NCBI GenBank assembly: GCA_934636065.1
Contig: CAKTZW010000066.1
Coordinates: 1 to 8,108, forward strand
Direction of reading: 5' to 3'
Source: an uncultured Labedella sp.
Lineage (GTDB): Bacteria; Actinomycetota; Actinomycetes; Actinomycetales; Microbacteriaceae
DNA length: 8,108 nucleotides
A program made the translations under genes and the position numbers. This document shows, piece after piece, positions 1-5,722 of the stretch; the stretch's first letter is position 1; the number at the start of each line of letters is the position of its first letter. The notes beneath the pieces were generated by a model. The model had not been told where the DNA came from, did no database searches, and was given only the letters and a program-made list of their open reading frames with translations.

Positions 1-1
1 C

Positions 2-301
2 GGGCGCACGTTCGTGAACCACACCTTCACGTCGCACCTCGCCCTCTCGGCGTCCCTGCAGCCGTTCGCGGGCCTCGCCGCCCACCGCATCTGCGAGTAC
101 CCCGCCCAGCCCAAGCAGCTCACGATCGACCTCACACGCGAGCACCTGTCCCTCGATGCGGACGGAACGCTGCGGGTGCCCGACGCCCCGGGTCTCGGGG
201 TCTCCGTGGACCTCGACGCTGTCACGCCGTACCTGCGGACCGTCGAAATCGCGGTCGACGGACTGTCGCTCTTCTCCAGCCGGCCCGCGGTCTCCGCATG
301 A
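2..301 (+). CDS. Enolase-superfamily (mandelate racemase / sugar-acid dehydratase type) protein, C-terminal part
   Basis: This is the 3' end of a gene that begins before the window; about 99 codons remain, ending in TGA at 299-301. The peptide contains NHTFTSHLALSASLQPFAG, ICEYP and PGLGVSVDLDAVTPYL. These resemble the end of the C-terminal TIM-barrel domain of mandelate racemase/muconate lactonizing enzymes, where a His-containing segment and a conserved Glu (here in CEYP) sit near the active site and a PGLG turn closes the protein. Such enzymes abstract the proton alpha to a carboxylate to dehydrate or epimerise sugar acids in the cytoplasm. The Mg-binding and lysine catalytic residues lie outside the window, so the substrate cannot be named. 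The DgoR-like regulator that follows directly supports a sugar-acid role. The family assignment is from memory of the family, not alignment. Confidence 0.75.
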   Translation, partial: GRTFVNHTFTSHLALSASLQPFAGLAAHRICEYPAQPKQLTIDLTREHLSLDADGTLRVPDAPGLGVSVDLDAVTPYLRTVEIAVDGLSLFSSRPAVSA

Positions 302-320
302 GTCTCGAGTCGGTGACGGG

Positions 321-326
321 TAGCCT
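321..326 (+). promoter_or_regulatory. Candidate -10 box for a leaderless GntR transcript
   Basis: TAGCCT matches the actinobacterial TAnnnT -10 pattern and ends 7 nt before the GTG at 334. No Shine-Dalgarno sequence precedes either possible start, so a leaderless transcript is plausible. No convincing -35 is visible. Confidence 0.4.
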
Positions 327-333
327 CTCCCTC

Positions 334-1110
334 GTGAGCAACGAACACAACTCCGGCTACCGCATGAGCGGTCTGCAGGGTCGTGTGATCGACGCGATCG
401 GGCAGGCGATCGTCGGGGGACGCTACGCACCCGGCGACCTGTTGCCGCGCGAGGACCGGCTCACGGAGGAGTACGGCGTCAGTCGCACCCTCGTGCGCGA
501 GGCGATGAAGGTCCTGGCGGCGAAGGGTCTCGTGGAGATCCGCCCCAAGATCGGCACCCGTGTCCGTCCGCGTGAGCTGTGGAACACGTTCGACAGCGAC
601 CTGCTCGGGTGGTTCCACGCCCAGGGGATGGGGGAGGCGATCATGCGCGACCTCGTCGAGCTGCGGCAGGTCCTCGAACCGGCCGCCGCGCGGTTCGCCG
701 CGGGCCGGGCGACCATGTCCGATCTGCACCGGATCGAGGCGGCGCAGGTGGAGATGGAGCAGACGGCCCACGACCACGCCGGCTACGCGGCGAGCGACGT
801 CGAGTTCCACATGGCCGTGTACGCGGCCTCGCACAACACGCTCCTGCAGCGCTTCGGGCGCCTCGTCGCCGACTTCATGTACTTGAGCTTCAGCGTCCAG
901 CAGCGCGCGGCCGAGCACGGCGACGGCGCCGTGGACTTCGGTTCCGACGCCGCGGAGCACACCGCCGTCTTCCACGCCATCAACCTCGGCGACGCCGCTG
1001 CCGCCGCCGACGCGATGCTCGCGGTCGTGCTCGACGGCAAGAGCGCGCTCATCGAGGCGCTCGGCAAGGTCGGCGGCGCTCCCGAGCAGCCGCCCGCCCC
1101 CGCCCCCTGA
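334..1110 (+). CDS. GntR-family regulator, FadR/DgoR subfamily (FCD domain)
   Basis: A DNA-binding regulator of about 258 aa. Residues ~12-80 form the GntR winged helix (LPREDRLTEEYGVSRTLVRE, then a wing ending GTRVRPR). Residues ~100-240 are an FCD ligand domain with D155, H159 and H209 at the metal-binding positions. The linker ELWNTFDSDLLGWF strongly recalls the WN-x-x-D-x-D-x-L-x-W segment of E. coli DgoR, the galactonate regulator. The His usual at the end of the last FCD helix is absent (Val231), as I recall for DgoR as well. I chose GTG 334 because a TAnnnT box lies 7 nt upstream. An ATG at 298 in the same frame overlaps the preceding stop as ATGA and would add 12 residues; ATG 364 is also possible. 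The tail is Pro/Ala-rich. It probably represses the upstream sugar-acid gene(s); the effector is unknown. Confidence 0.88.
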   Translation: MSNEHNSGYRMSGLQGRVIDAIGQAIVGGRYAPGDLLPREDRLTEEYGVSRTLVREAMKVLAAKGLVEIRPKIGTRVRPRELWNTFDSDLLGWFHAQGMGEAIMRDLVELRQVLEPAAARFAAGRATMSDLHRIEAAQVEMEQTAHDHAGYAASDVEFHMAVYAASHNTLLQRFGRLVADFMYLSFSVQQRAAEHGDGAVDFGSDAAEHTAVFHAINLGDAAAAADAMLAVVLDGKSALIEALGKVGGAPEQPPAPAP

Positions 1111-1156
1111 CGGCCGCGCCCCGCCCTCCCGCCCCCCACGCACCCTCCCGGCAGCT

Positions 1157-1528
1157 CTACTCCGGTGGGTCCTGGATGCCGAGGGCCGCGCGGGCGTAGC
1201 CGAGCGCGTCCTCCGGGGCGAGACCGAGCTGCCGGCTGCGCTCGGCGAAGGCGGTCGCCGCGGCTTGCGCCTGCCGTTGAGTCGGGTCCCCGCTCGCGGC
1301 GACGAAGGTGCCGTGGCGTCCGCGGGTCTCGATGACCTCGTCGCGCTCGAGCTCCCGGTAGGCGCGTGCGACCGTCCCCGCGGCGAGCCCCAGGTCCTCG
1401 GCGAGCCGGCGCACCGTCGGGAGCTTCGTGCCCGCCGCGAGGCTGCCGGAGCGCACGGCCTCGACGACCTGGATCCGAACCTGCTCGAACGGGGCGACCG
1501 GCGACGCCGGGTCGACGACGAGCATCAT
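1157..1528 (-). CDS. GntR-family repressor, YtrA subfamily
   Basis: A short cytoplasmic regulator of 123 aa. Residues ~10-77 are a GntR winged helix: PFEQVRIQVVEAVRSGSLAA, then LPTVRRLAEDLGLAAGTVARAYRELERD, and a wing RGRHGTFV. Only about 45 residues follow, too short for an FCD or UTRA ligand domain; this compact build defines the YtrA subfamily, whose members usually repress neighbouring membrane-protein or ABC-transporter genes and themselves. The start ATG overlaps the stop of the membrane-protein gene by 4 bp (ATGA), so the two are translationally coupled. A second in-frame ATG follows immediately at 1525. It ends 46 bp from the convergent DgoR-like gene. The twin dyads upstream of the operon are the likely binding sites. 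The inducing signal cannot be read from the sequence. Confidence 0.88.
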   Translation of the reverse strand: MMLVVDPASPVAPFEQVRIQVVEAVRSGSLAAGTKLPTVRRLAEDLGLAAGTVARAYRELERDEVIETRGRHGTFVAASGDPTQRQAQAAATAFAERSRQLGLAPEDALGYARAALGIQDPPE

Positions 1529-2484
1529 CGGCCCGCTCCCACCGTGCGCGCCGTGGCCTGACGCTCCGGCAGCGGCCAGAGGCGGCGGCGATAGTGCCGC
1601 TCCGGCCGGCTCGAGACGGAGACGAGCGCGATGGTCAGGGCCACGAGCAGCACGAGCCCCACGACGCCCATCGCGACGAAGACGAGCACATTGTCGGCGC
1701 TCGAGTATGGCTGCACCAGTGGGATGTCCTCGATGAGGACGACCATCGGAACCAGGATGGCCGCCAGGCCGAGGATGAGCGGCACGCCGATGAGGTCGCG
1801 CAGCGCCGTCGAGCGGATCGCGTCGTCCCACGCGAGCTCGAGGGTGGAGCCGGCGCGCTGACCACGCTCGACGATCCGGCGGGACACCGCCGAGACCGCC
1901 ACGACCGACACGACGGCGAGGGCGGCGACCACGAGCGGCAACACGAAGTCGGCGACGGAGGCGCCGGAGATCGCGACGCCGGCGACGATCGCGGCGCCGG
2001 TCGAGGCCACGCCGAGAGCAACGCTCACCGTGGCGGAGACCGACTCGAGCGGGGGGAGGTAGTCGCGCACCGTCGGGGTGGTGAGCCGAGCGATGCGCGG
2101 CACGTCGCCGGGGAGGTCGCGCGTCGTCGTCAGGGCGCTCACGGCCGCACCGCCGGCCACCCCGACGAGCGCCAGGATGAACGTCCCGAGCACGGCGAAG
2201 CCATACTCTCCGAAGCCCGGCATGAAGAGGCAGGCGTTGATGGCCGCCAGCAGGCCGAGGCCGCCGCCGATGGCGATGGATCGCTCGCGGATGGCAAGGC
2301 GGGCGCCCACGCGCTCGTCCTCCACCGGCGAGGAAGGGAGCGCGAGGTCGATCCGCTTCGCGAACCGGTCGAGCGCCTTCCGGCGCACGCTCTCCTTCCG
2401 GGCGAAGCCGTAGGGGGCGGCCGAGATCACGATGATCGCGGCGACCACCATGAAGGCCCAGGGGACGTCCCACGGATCGTTCAT
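1525..2484 (-). CDS. Seven-TM membrane protein, partner of a YtrA-type regulator
   Basis: An integral membrane protein of 319 aa that I do not recognise beyond its context. Hydrophobic segments lie at about residues 8-26, 70-88, 95-118, 150-172, 178-200, 231-251 and 265-290, giving roughly seven membrane spans. A basic cytoplasmic-type loop at 28-45 (RKESVRRKALDRFAKR) and a basic tail (RPERHYRRR) suggest the C-terminus is inside, by the positive-inside rule. No ATPase, catalytic or transporter motif is visible. ATG 2484 is preceded by a purine-rich AGAGAGAAGAAC stretch that can act as a ribosome binding site. It is the first gene of an operon with the YtrA-like repressor (ATGA overlap). Small GntR-plus-membrane-protein operons are common in actinobacteria and often respond to envelope stress; that role is inferred here. 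Confidence 0.8.
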   Translation of the reverse strand: MNDPWDVPWAFMVVAAIIVISAAPYGFARKESVRRKALDRFAKRIDLALPSSPVEDERVGARLAIRERSIAIGGGLGLLAAINACLFMPGFGEYGFAVLGTFILALVGVAGGAAVSALTTTRDLPGDVPRIARLTTPTVRDYLPPLESVSATVSVALGVASTGAAIVAGVAISGASVADFVLPLVVAALAVVSVVAVSAVSRRIVERGQRAGSTLELAWDDAIRSTALRDLIGVPLILGLAAILVPMVVLIEDIPLVQPYSSADNVLVFVAMGVVGLVLLVALTIALVSVSSRPERHYRRRLWPLPERQATARTVGAGR

Positions 2485-2538
2485 GTTCTTCTCTCTCGTT
2501 CGAGTCCCACGAGGGACGGTGGAGATGCCGGCGCCGAC

Positions 2539-2567
2539 ATTCTGTGTTGGTACAAAAAATGTATCAA
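2539..2567 (-). promoter_or_regulatory. Promoter of the membrane protein-GntR operon
   Basis: On the minus strand TTGATA (2567-2562) and CAGAAT (2544-2539) are separated by 17 bp, a sigma70-like -35/-10 pair. The predicted start near 2532 gives a leader of about 48 nt before the ATG at 2484. The surrounding A/T-rich patch stands out in this GC-rich sequence. Confidence 0.5.
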
Positions 2568-2571
2568 TACA
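2543..2571. promoter_or_regulatory. Tandem operator, two TGT-N6-ACA dyads
   Basis: Two 12-bp dyads, TGTGTTGGTACA (2543-2554) and TGTATCAATACA (2560-2571), have centres 17 bp apart. The second is a perfect TGTAT-N2-ATACA palindrome. The first matches its reverse complement at 10 of 12 positions. They overlap the -35 and the spacer/-10 of the operon promoter, ideal for repression by the GntR protein of the same operon. Confidence 0.55.
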
Positions 2572-2618
2572 GAGTGCTCAGCACAACCCTCGATACAAGC
2601 GGCGGGACCACCTCGGCG

Positions 2619-3026
2619 TCAAAGAGCGAGCAGACCGGCTGGTGTCGGGCGGAAACCCGCGGCGTCGAGATAGAAGGGCGAGAGCTCGTCGACGAAGTCG
2701 ACATGGAGCCAGGCGCATCCCGCTGCTCGACTGCCCGCGGCGGCCGCTGCCAACAGTGCGACACCGAGACCACGCCCGCGTGCGCGCAGCGCCACGCACG
2801 TGTCGAGGACGAAGGCGTGTGCGCCGCCGTCCCACACGACGTTCACGAAACCGACGAGCACGTCCTCGTCGCGGGCGGTCACCCAGCCGAGGCTCCATCG
2901 CTCGAGTCTTTCGACCCAGGGCGTCGACTCGGGTGGATGCTCGAACGCCTCGGCGTGCAGCGCGTTCACCTCGCCGTCGGAGACGAGGCCGCGCCACTCC
3001 AGGCCGTCAGGGGAGGGCGGTAGCAT
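2619..3026 (-). CDS. GNAT-family N-acetyltransferase
   Basis: A 135-aa single-domain protein. It has the GNAT acetyl-CoA pyrophosphate loop RARGRGLG (residues 81-88) after the strand FVLDTCVAL, and a late FYLDAAGFRPT segment (~118-127) typical of motif B. The stretches GWVTARDEDVLVGFVNVVWDGGAHAFVLDT and CAWLHVDF recall a widespread actinobacterial GNAT family with no assigned substrate. It would transfer an acetyl group from acetyl-CoA to an amine in the cytoplasm. The ATG at 3026 has no Shine-Dalgarno sequence, but TATGGT ends exactly 6 nt upstream, so the mRNA is probably leaderless. It diverges from vapB across 17 bp. GNAT toxins pair with ribbon-helix-helix antitoxins elsewhere, but here the RHH gene has its own VapC partner, so a toxin role is not favoured. 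Confidence 0.85.
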   Translation of the reverse strand: MLPPSPDGLEWRGLVSDGEVNALHAEAFEHPPESTPWVERLERWSLGWVTARDEDVLVGFVNVVWDGGAHAFVLDTCVALRARGRGLGVALLAAAAAGSRAAGCAWLHVDFVDELSPFYLDAAGFRPTPAGLLAL

Positions 3027-3028
3027 TT

Positions 3029-3036
3029 TGGTACCA
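3029..3036. promoter_or_regulatory. TGGTACCA palindrome between GNAT and vapB
   Basis: A perfect 8-bp palindrome lies inside the 17-bp gap between two divergent start codons and overlaps both -10 boxes. It is a candidate half of a VapB/VapBC autoregulatory operator. Confidence 0.35.
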
Positions 3037-3038
3037 TA
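3032..3038. promoter_or_regulatory. Overlapping divergent -10 boxes of GNAT and vapB
   Basis: On the plus strand TACCAT (3032-3037) ends 6 nt before the vapB ATG at 3044. On the minus strand TATGGT (3038-3033) ends 6 nt before the GNAT ATG at 3026. Both match TAnnnT at leaderless spacing and share five base pairs, so only one polymerase could open the site at a time. No clear -35 is visible either way. Confidence 0.5.
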
Positions 3039-3050
3039 TCGCCATGGCGA
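3039..3050. repeat. 12-bp palindrome across the vapB start codon
   Basis: TCGCCATGGCGA is a perfect palindrome centred on the vapB ATG. It may be a second operator element for the antitoxin, or on a leaderless mRNA it may matter little. Confidence 0.3.
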
Positions 3051-3325
3051 CCACTCTTCGACTCCAGGCGGCGACGACGGATGCTCTGCGGGCAGAGGCG
3101 TCGCGGTCGGGTCGATCGCAACAGCAGGTCATCCGGGACGCGCTCGAGCAGTACCTGGCGGCGGCGAACGATCGGCGGGAAGCGGCTCCGCCCTCTGGGA
3201 TCGACACGCTGGGAGGGCTCATCCGGCCCGCCCGGCGGCCATTCGGGACGACGGAACTCTCACCGCTCACGCTGCGAGCGGGGGAGTCGACCGCGGACCT
3301 CCTCGATCGCGACGACCGGTTCTGA
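3044..3325 (+). CDS. vapB: VapB-type antitoxin, ribbon-helix-helix
   Basis: A 93-aa antitoxin. The N-terminus (TTLRLQAATTDALRAEASRS, then QQQVIRDALEQYLAA, residues 3-44) reads as a beta strand and two helices, the ribbon-helix-helix DNA-binding fold. The C-terminal half is likely disordered until bound and ends STADLLDRDDRF, the kind of Leu/Asp/Arg-rich tail that RHH antitoxins insert into the VapC groove. ATG 3044 is chosen because protein similarity starts there and TACCAT lies 6 nt upstream. A GGGGAGGG run is ~24 nt away, too far to serve as a ribosome binding site. The stop TGA shares one base with the vapC ATG (TGATG), so translation is coupled. VapB would neutralise VapC and, with it, repress its own promoter. 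Confidence 0.85.
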   Translation: MATTLRLQAATTDALRAEASRSGRSQQQVIRDALEQYLAAANDRREAAPPSGIDTLGGLIRPARRPFGTTELSPLTLRAGESTADLLDRDDRF

Positions 3326-3735
3326 TGCGTCTCTACATCGACAGCAGCGCCCTCGTGAAGCTCGCTTTCGCCGAGTCGGAGTCCGCCGCACTGCGCGCCT
3401 ACCTCGCCGACCGCGTGCGCGCCGGCAACCAGCTCGTGAGCTCCACGATCGCCTGGGTCGAGGTCGGACGGGCGGTCCGGTCACGCGCGGACATCGATGA
3501 ACCGGCGCTCGTCGCCGCAGCGACCGATGCCGCCATGGAGGGGGTGGATGAGATCCTCGTCTCCGAGCAGGTCGTCTCCGTCGGGCGCCGTATCGGACCG
3601 CCGACCCTCCGCTCTCTCGATGCCCTCCATGTCGCCTCGGCGCTCGTCGTCGCCGCCGACAGACTGGTCGCCTACGACCACCGGCTCCTCACGGCCGCCG
3701 AAGAGCTCGGGATCGAGACGCTCGCGCCGGCGTAG
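3325..3735 (+). CDS. vapC: VapC toxin, PIN-domain ribonuclease
   Basis: A 136-aa, single PIN-domain, Mg-dependent endoribonuclease. The acidic residues expected at the active site are present: D6 (RLYIDSSALVK), E46 (TIAWVEVGRA), D99 (LRSLDALHVASAL) and D118 (VAYDHRL). The length is normal and no frameshift or missing residue is seen, so the toxin looks active. VapC enzymes typically cut tRNA or rRNA and stop translation when the labile antitoxin falls; the exact target cannot be told from sequence. It is the second gene of the operon, overlapping vapB by one base, the usual order. It ends 100 bp from the convergent fic gene. Confidence 0.93.
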   Translation: MRLYIDSSALVKLAFAESESAALRAYLADRVRAGNQLVSSTIAWVEVGRAVRSRADIDEPALVAAATDAAMEGVDEILVSEQVVSVGRRIGPPTLRSLDALHVASALVVAADRLVAYDHRLLTAAEELGIETLAPA

Positions 3736-3755
3736 GACGCGGAATGACACTTCAA

Positions 3756-3772
3756 GGCCGAGAAAATTGGCC
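3756..3772 (+). terminator. Weak hairpin between vapC and fic
   Basis: GGCCGA-GAAAA-TTGGCC can form a six-pair stem including one G-U pair, 20 bp after the vapC stop. It is followed by a pyrimidine-rich but not U-only stretch containing CTGTCTTC twice, at 3774-3781 and 3788-3795. It could separate the convergent vapC and fic transcripts, but it is not a canonical intrinsic terminator. Confidence 0.25.
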
Positions 3773-3835
3773 CCTGTCTTCGGCGGGCTGTCTTCCTTAT
3801 TCTGTTCATCCTCGCTTGCGCCGGAGCGATGCGCA

Positions 3836-5008
3836 TCAATCGTCGGAGTAACTCATGGGCGTCTCGATGACTTCAAAGATTGCGGGCGAGTACCAACGCT
3901 CTCTCCCGCCCCGCCCGTGGGTGCCGAGCGATCGAAGCCACCCGCGAGCTTCCGCGTTCTTGATCAGGTTTCTTGAGCCTTGATTGGTCAGCTCGAGCTC
4001 ATCCTGCACGGACTTGACGGTGACGAAGGGGTTGCGCACGATGACATCCACGAGCCGCGGCAGACTCGAGCGCTCTTTGATCGCTTCTGAGTGGAAGCTC
4101 TCGCGGATAGAGATGAGGCGTCGGGAGCGGGTGACCGCGTCGTCAGCTTGGGCGCGGACGGCATCGAGGAAGAACATGAACCAGCTGTCGATGTCGGCGT
4201 CCTCACGTACCGCCTGCAGCCTCTCGTAGTACTCGTCGCGATGCGTCTCGAAGTAGTTTGAAAGATAGAGCAGCGGTAAAGGGAGGCGTTTCCGTTCCAT
4301 GAGCAAAAGGTTGATGAGGAGGCGTCCGATTCGACCGTTGCCATCGAGGAAGGGATGGATTGTCTCGAACTGGTAGTGCATGAGAGCCGCCTGAATCAGT
4401 GCGGGGAGAACTCGTCCATCGACGTTGACGAATCGCTCCCAGTCCGTCAGCAAGTCACCAAGATGCTGGGGCAGCGGCGGGACAAATCTCGCACTGTTAG
4501 GGGTGGCGCCCGCATGGCCGACCCACACGGGTGACCGACGGAACTCGCCGGGTGATTTTTCCTCGCCGCGAACGCCTGTTAGAAGCGTCTCGTGTACCTG
4601 CAGAATCAGCCGCTGAGTGATCGGAAGGGTCGCCGCCAACTCGTAGGCCTGCCCGGTGGCTTGAAGGTAGCGCTGAACTTCGGCTGTCTCATCATTCCGA
4701 GCGTCGGCGTCTACCTCCGCTTGGAAGACTTCAGACAGTGACGCCTGCGTGCCTTCGATACGTGAGCTGGCGAGGGCCTCGCGGCGCAGGTACGGGCCGA
4801 TGAGGAGGCTTGGGTCAGTAATGAGCATCCCGAGACCCTGTAGGTGACCCAGGGCGGCATCCGCCTCCGACAGAGACGCCACCACGGCGCCCGATAACTC
4901 AAGGTCAAGGGGGATGGGTTTCGGGAGGTAGTAGACGAACGCATCCCGTTTGCCCGGTTCGCGGGTGGCCCGCCCGAAGACGGAATCGACAAAGCGAGTT
5001 GCATCCAT
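3836..5008 (-). CDS. Fic-family protein (probable AMP-transferase), class II, with winged-helix C-terminus
   Basis: A 390-aa protein. The N-terminal region has the inhibitory-helix motif S81-SRI-E85-G86, matching (S/T)xxxE(G/N) of class II Fic proteins, which self-block ATP binding. The central Fic core carries the full motif HPFLDGNGRIGR (H218-R229), with catalytic His218 and phosphate-binding residues intact. The final ~75 residues (LVDVIVRNPFVTVKSVQDEL, then LIKNAEARGWLRSLG) look like a winged helix. Such proteins usually transfer AMP from ATP to Ser/Thr/Tyr hydroxyls of target proteins. No separate antitoxin is needed. Codons such as TTA, CTT, AAA and ACT recur, unlike the almost purely G/C-ending neighbours, suggesting horizontal acquisition. 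ATG 5008 fits a leaderless start: TAGCTT ends 6 nt upstream. The target is unknown. Confidence 0.92.
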   Translation of the reverse strand: MDATRFVDSVFGRATREPGKRDAFVYYLPKPIPLDLELSGAVVASLSEADAALGHLQGLGMLITDPSLLIGPYLRREALASSRIEGTQASLSEVFQAEVDADARNDETAEVQRYLQATGQAYELAATLPITQRLILQVHETLLTGVRGEEKSPGEFRRSPVWVGHAGATPNSARFVPPLPQHLGDLLTDWERFVNVDGRVLPALIQAALMHYQFETIHPFLDGNGRIGRLLINLLLMERKRLPLPLLYLSNYFETHRDEYYERLQAVREDADIDSWFMFFLDAVRAQADDAVTRSRRLISIRESFHSEAIKERSSLPRLVDVIVRNPFVTVKSVQDELELTNQGSRNLIKNAEARGWLRSLGTHGRGGRERWYSPAIFEVIETPMSYSDD

Positions 5009-5014
5009 GCGGAC

Positions 5015-5020
5015 AAGCTA
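5015..5020 (-). promoter_or_regulatory. -10 box of leaderless fic transcript
   Basis: TAGCTT on the minus strand matches TAnnnT and ends 6 nt before the fic ATG; there is no Shine-Dalgarno sequence. The rest of the 212-bp fic-asnC gap holds a 10-bp direct repeat TTGGAGCGTG (5041-5050 and 5072-5081), a CCAAC-CCTA-GTTGG inverted repeat (5062-5075) and a CACCG/CGGTG stem (5145-5159) that could help end the asnC transcript. I see no gene there. Confidence 0.45.
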
Positions 5021-5220
5021 CAACAAAACGCCGCTTCCGCTTGGAGCGTGTGAGGAGTCAACCAACCCTAGTTGGAGCGTGAAGCTGACGCACCCACTCA
5101 ACGCACGCATCTGTTGGAATGCCAAGCTGTCGGTCGTGCGGACCCACCGCGCGCCGGTGCGCCTGGCCGAGCAAGCCCGGTGTCGCGGCCCCGCGGATCG
5201 CTCTAACAGTCTCGTGCCCA

Positions 5221-5658
5221 TCAGTCGTGGGTGCGGTGGATGAGGCGGGAGAGCACGATCGCGCTGCGGGTGTGGTCCACGTTCGGGGCGATGCGCACGC
5301 GTTCGAGTGCGTCCTCGAGGGCGGGGATGCTGCGGGCGCGCATGTGGACGATCGCGTCGGCGCTTCCCGTCACGGTGCCCGCGTCGACGACCTCCGGAAC
5401 GCCGGAGAGGATGCGTAGCAACTCGTCGGGCGCGACGGTGCCGCGGCAGAACAGCTCGACGTACGCCTCCGTGTTGTACCCGTCCACGGTGGGGTCGACC
5501 TGGATCGTGAAGCCGCGGATGACGCCATCGGCGACGAGACGGTCGACGCGGCGCTTCACGGCGGAGGCGGAGAGGCCGACGGATCCGCCGATGTCGCCGT
5601 AGCTCGCGCGCGCGTTCTGGCGCAGGAGGTCGATGATGCCGCGGTCGAGGTTGTCCAT
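5221..5658 (-). CDS. Lrp/AsnC-family transcriptional regulator
   Basis: A 145-aa regulator of the feast/famine type. Residues 1-50 form the helix-turn-helix (MDNLDRGIIDLLRQNARASY, then IGGSVGLSASAVKRRVDRLVADGVIRGF). Residues ~62-142 form the RAM ligand-binding domain, with the GSADAIVHMRA turn (98-108) at the usual effector site and the closing TRSAIVLS strand. ATG 5658 is chosen over longer in-frame starts because the family's DxxD-x-x-I-x-x-L opening begins there and TACCCT lies exactly 6 nt upstream. The gene is divergent from the arginine hydrolase-rocD operon, the classic position for an Lrp-type activator that senses arginine, ornithine or another amino acid; that link is inferred. Length and motifs are normal. 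Confidence 0.92.
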   Translation of the reverse strand: MDNLDRGIIDLLRQNARASYGDIGGSVGLSASAVKRRVDRLVADGVIRGFTIQVDPTVDGYNTEAYVELFCRGTVAPDELLRILSGVPEVVDAGTVTGSADAIVHMRARSIPALEDALERVRIAPNVDHTRSAIVLSRLIHRTHD

Positions 5659-5664
5659 TCCGCC

Positions 5665-5670
5665 AGGGTA
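5665..5670 (-). promoter_or_regulatory. -10 box of leaderless asnC-type gene
   Basis: TACCCT on the minus strand matches TAnnnT and ends 6 nt before the ATG at 5658. No Shine-Dalgarno sequence fits this start. This supports the short 145-aa form of the regulator. Confidence 0.5.
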
Positions 5671-5687
5671 GCGGGAGGCCGCGCGCG

Positions 5688-5715
5688 ATCGTTGCGATAG
5701 CCCGTCCGAATTCGG
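5688..5715. promoter_or_regulatory. Candidate Lrp/AsnC operator dyads
   Basis: Two dyads lie in the divergent gap: ATCG-TTG-CGAT (5688-5698) and the palindrome CCGAATTCGG (5706-5715), with centres about 17-18 bp apart. They sit just upstream of the regulator's own -10 and upstream of the likely + strand promoter, a good position for co-regulation. No experimental consensus is matched. Confidence 0.3.
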
Positions 5716-5722
5716 TGATTTC

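Noticed and set aside
1157..2473. A long minus-strand open frame (about 438 codons) running through the GntR gene and the membrane-protein gene
   Set aside because: Only its last 123 codons are real (the YtrA-type regulator). The upstream part is an Arg/Gly/Pro-rich shadow of the membrane-protein frame.
2574..2584. GTGCT-C-AGCAC palindrome near the YtrA-type operators
   Set aside because: It does not match the TGT-N6-ACA motif, and its one-base centre is too small for a hairpin. It is noted only as a short dyad of the kind expected by chance.
1366..2673. A 435-codon plus-strand open frame opposite the membrane protein
   Set aside because: Composition is Arg/His/Asp-rich and without domains, typical of the antisense of GC-rich coding DNA. 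The minus-strand frame has clear TM segments and an HTH partner.
2619..3325. GNAT plus ribbon-helix-helix gene as a TacAT-like toxin-antitoxin pair
   Set aside because: The genes are divergent, the RHH gene is coupled to an intact vapC, and the GNAT sequence resembles a housekeeping-type actinobacterial family.
5095..5160. Possible tRNA remnant: minus-strand translation gives WVRTTDSLAFQQ, like peptides produced by antisense tRNA genes, beside a foreign-looking fic gene
   Set aside because: I could not fold the plus or minus strand into a cloverleaf: no TTCRA T-loop, no proper seven-base anticodon loop, no acceptor stem.
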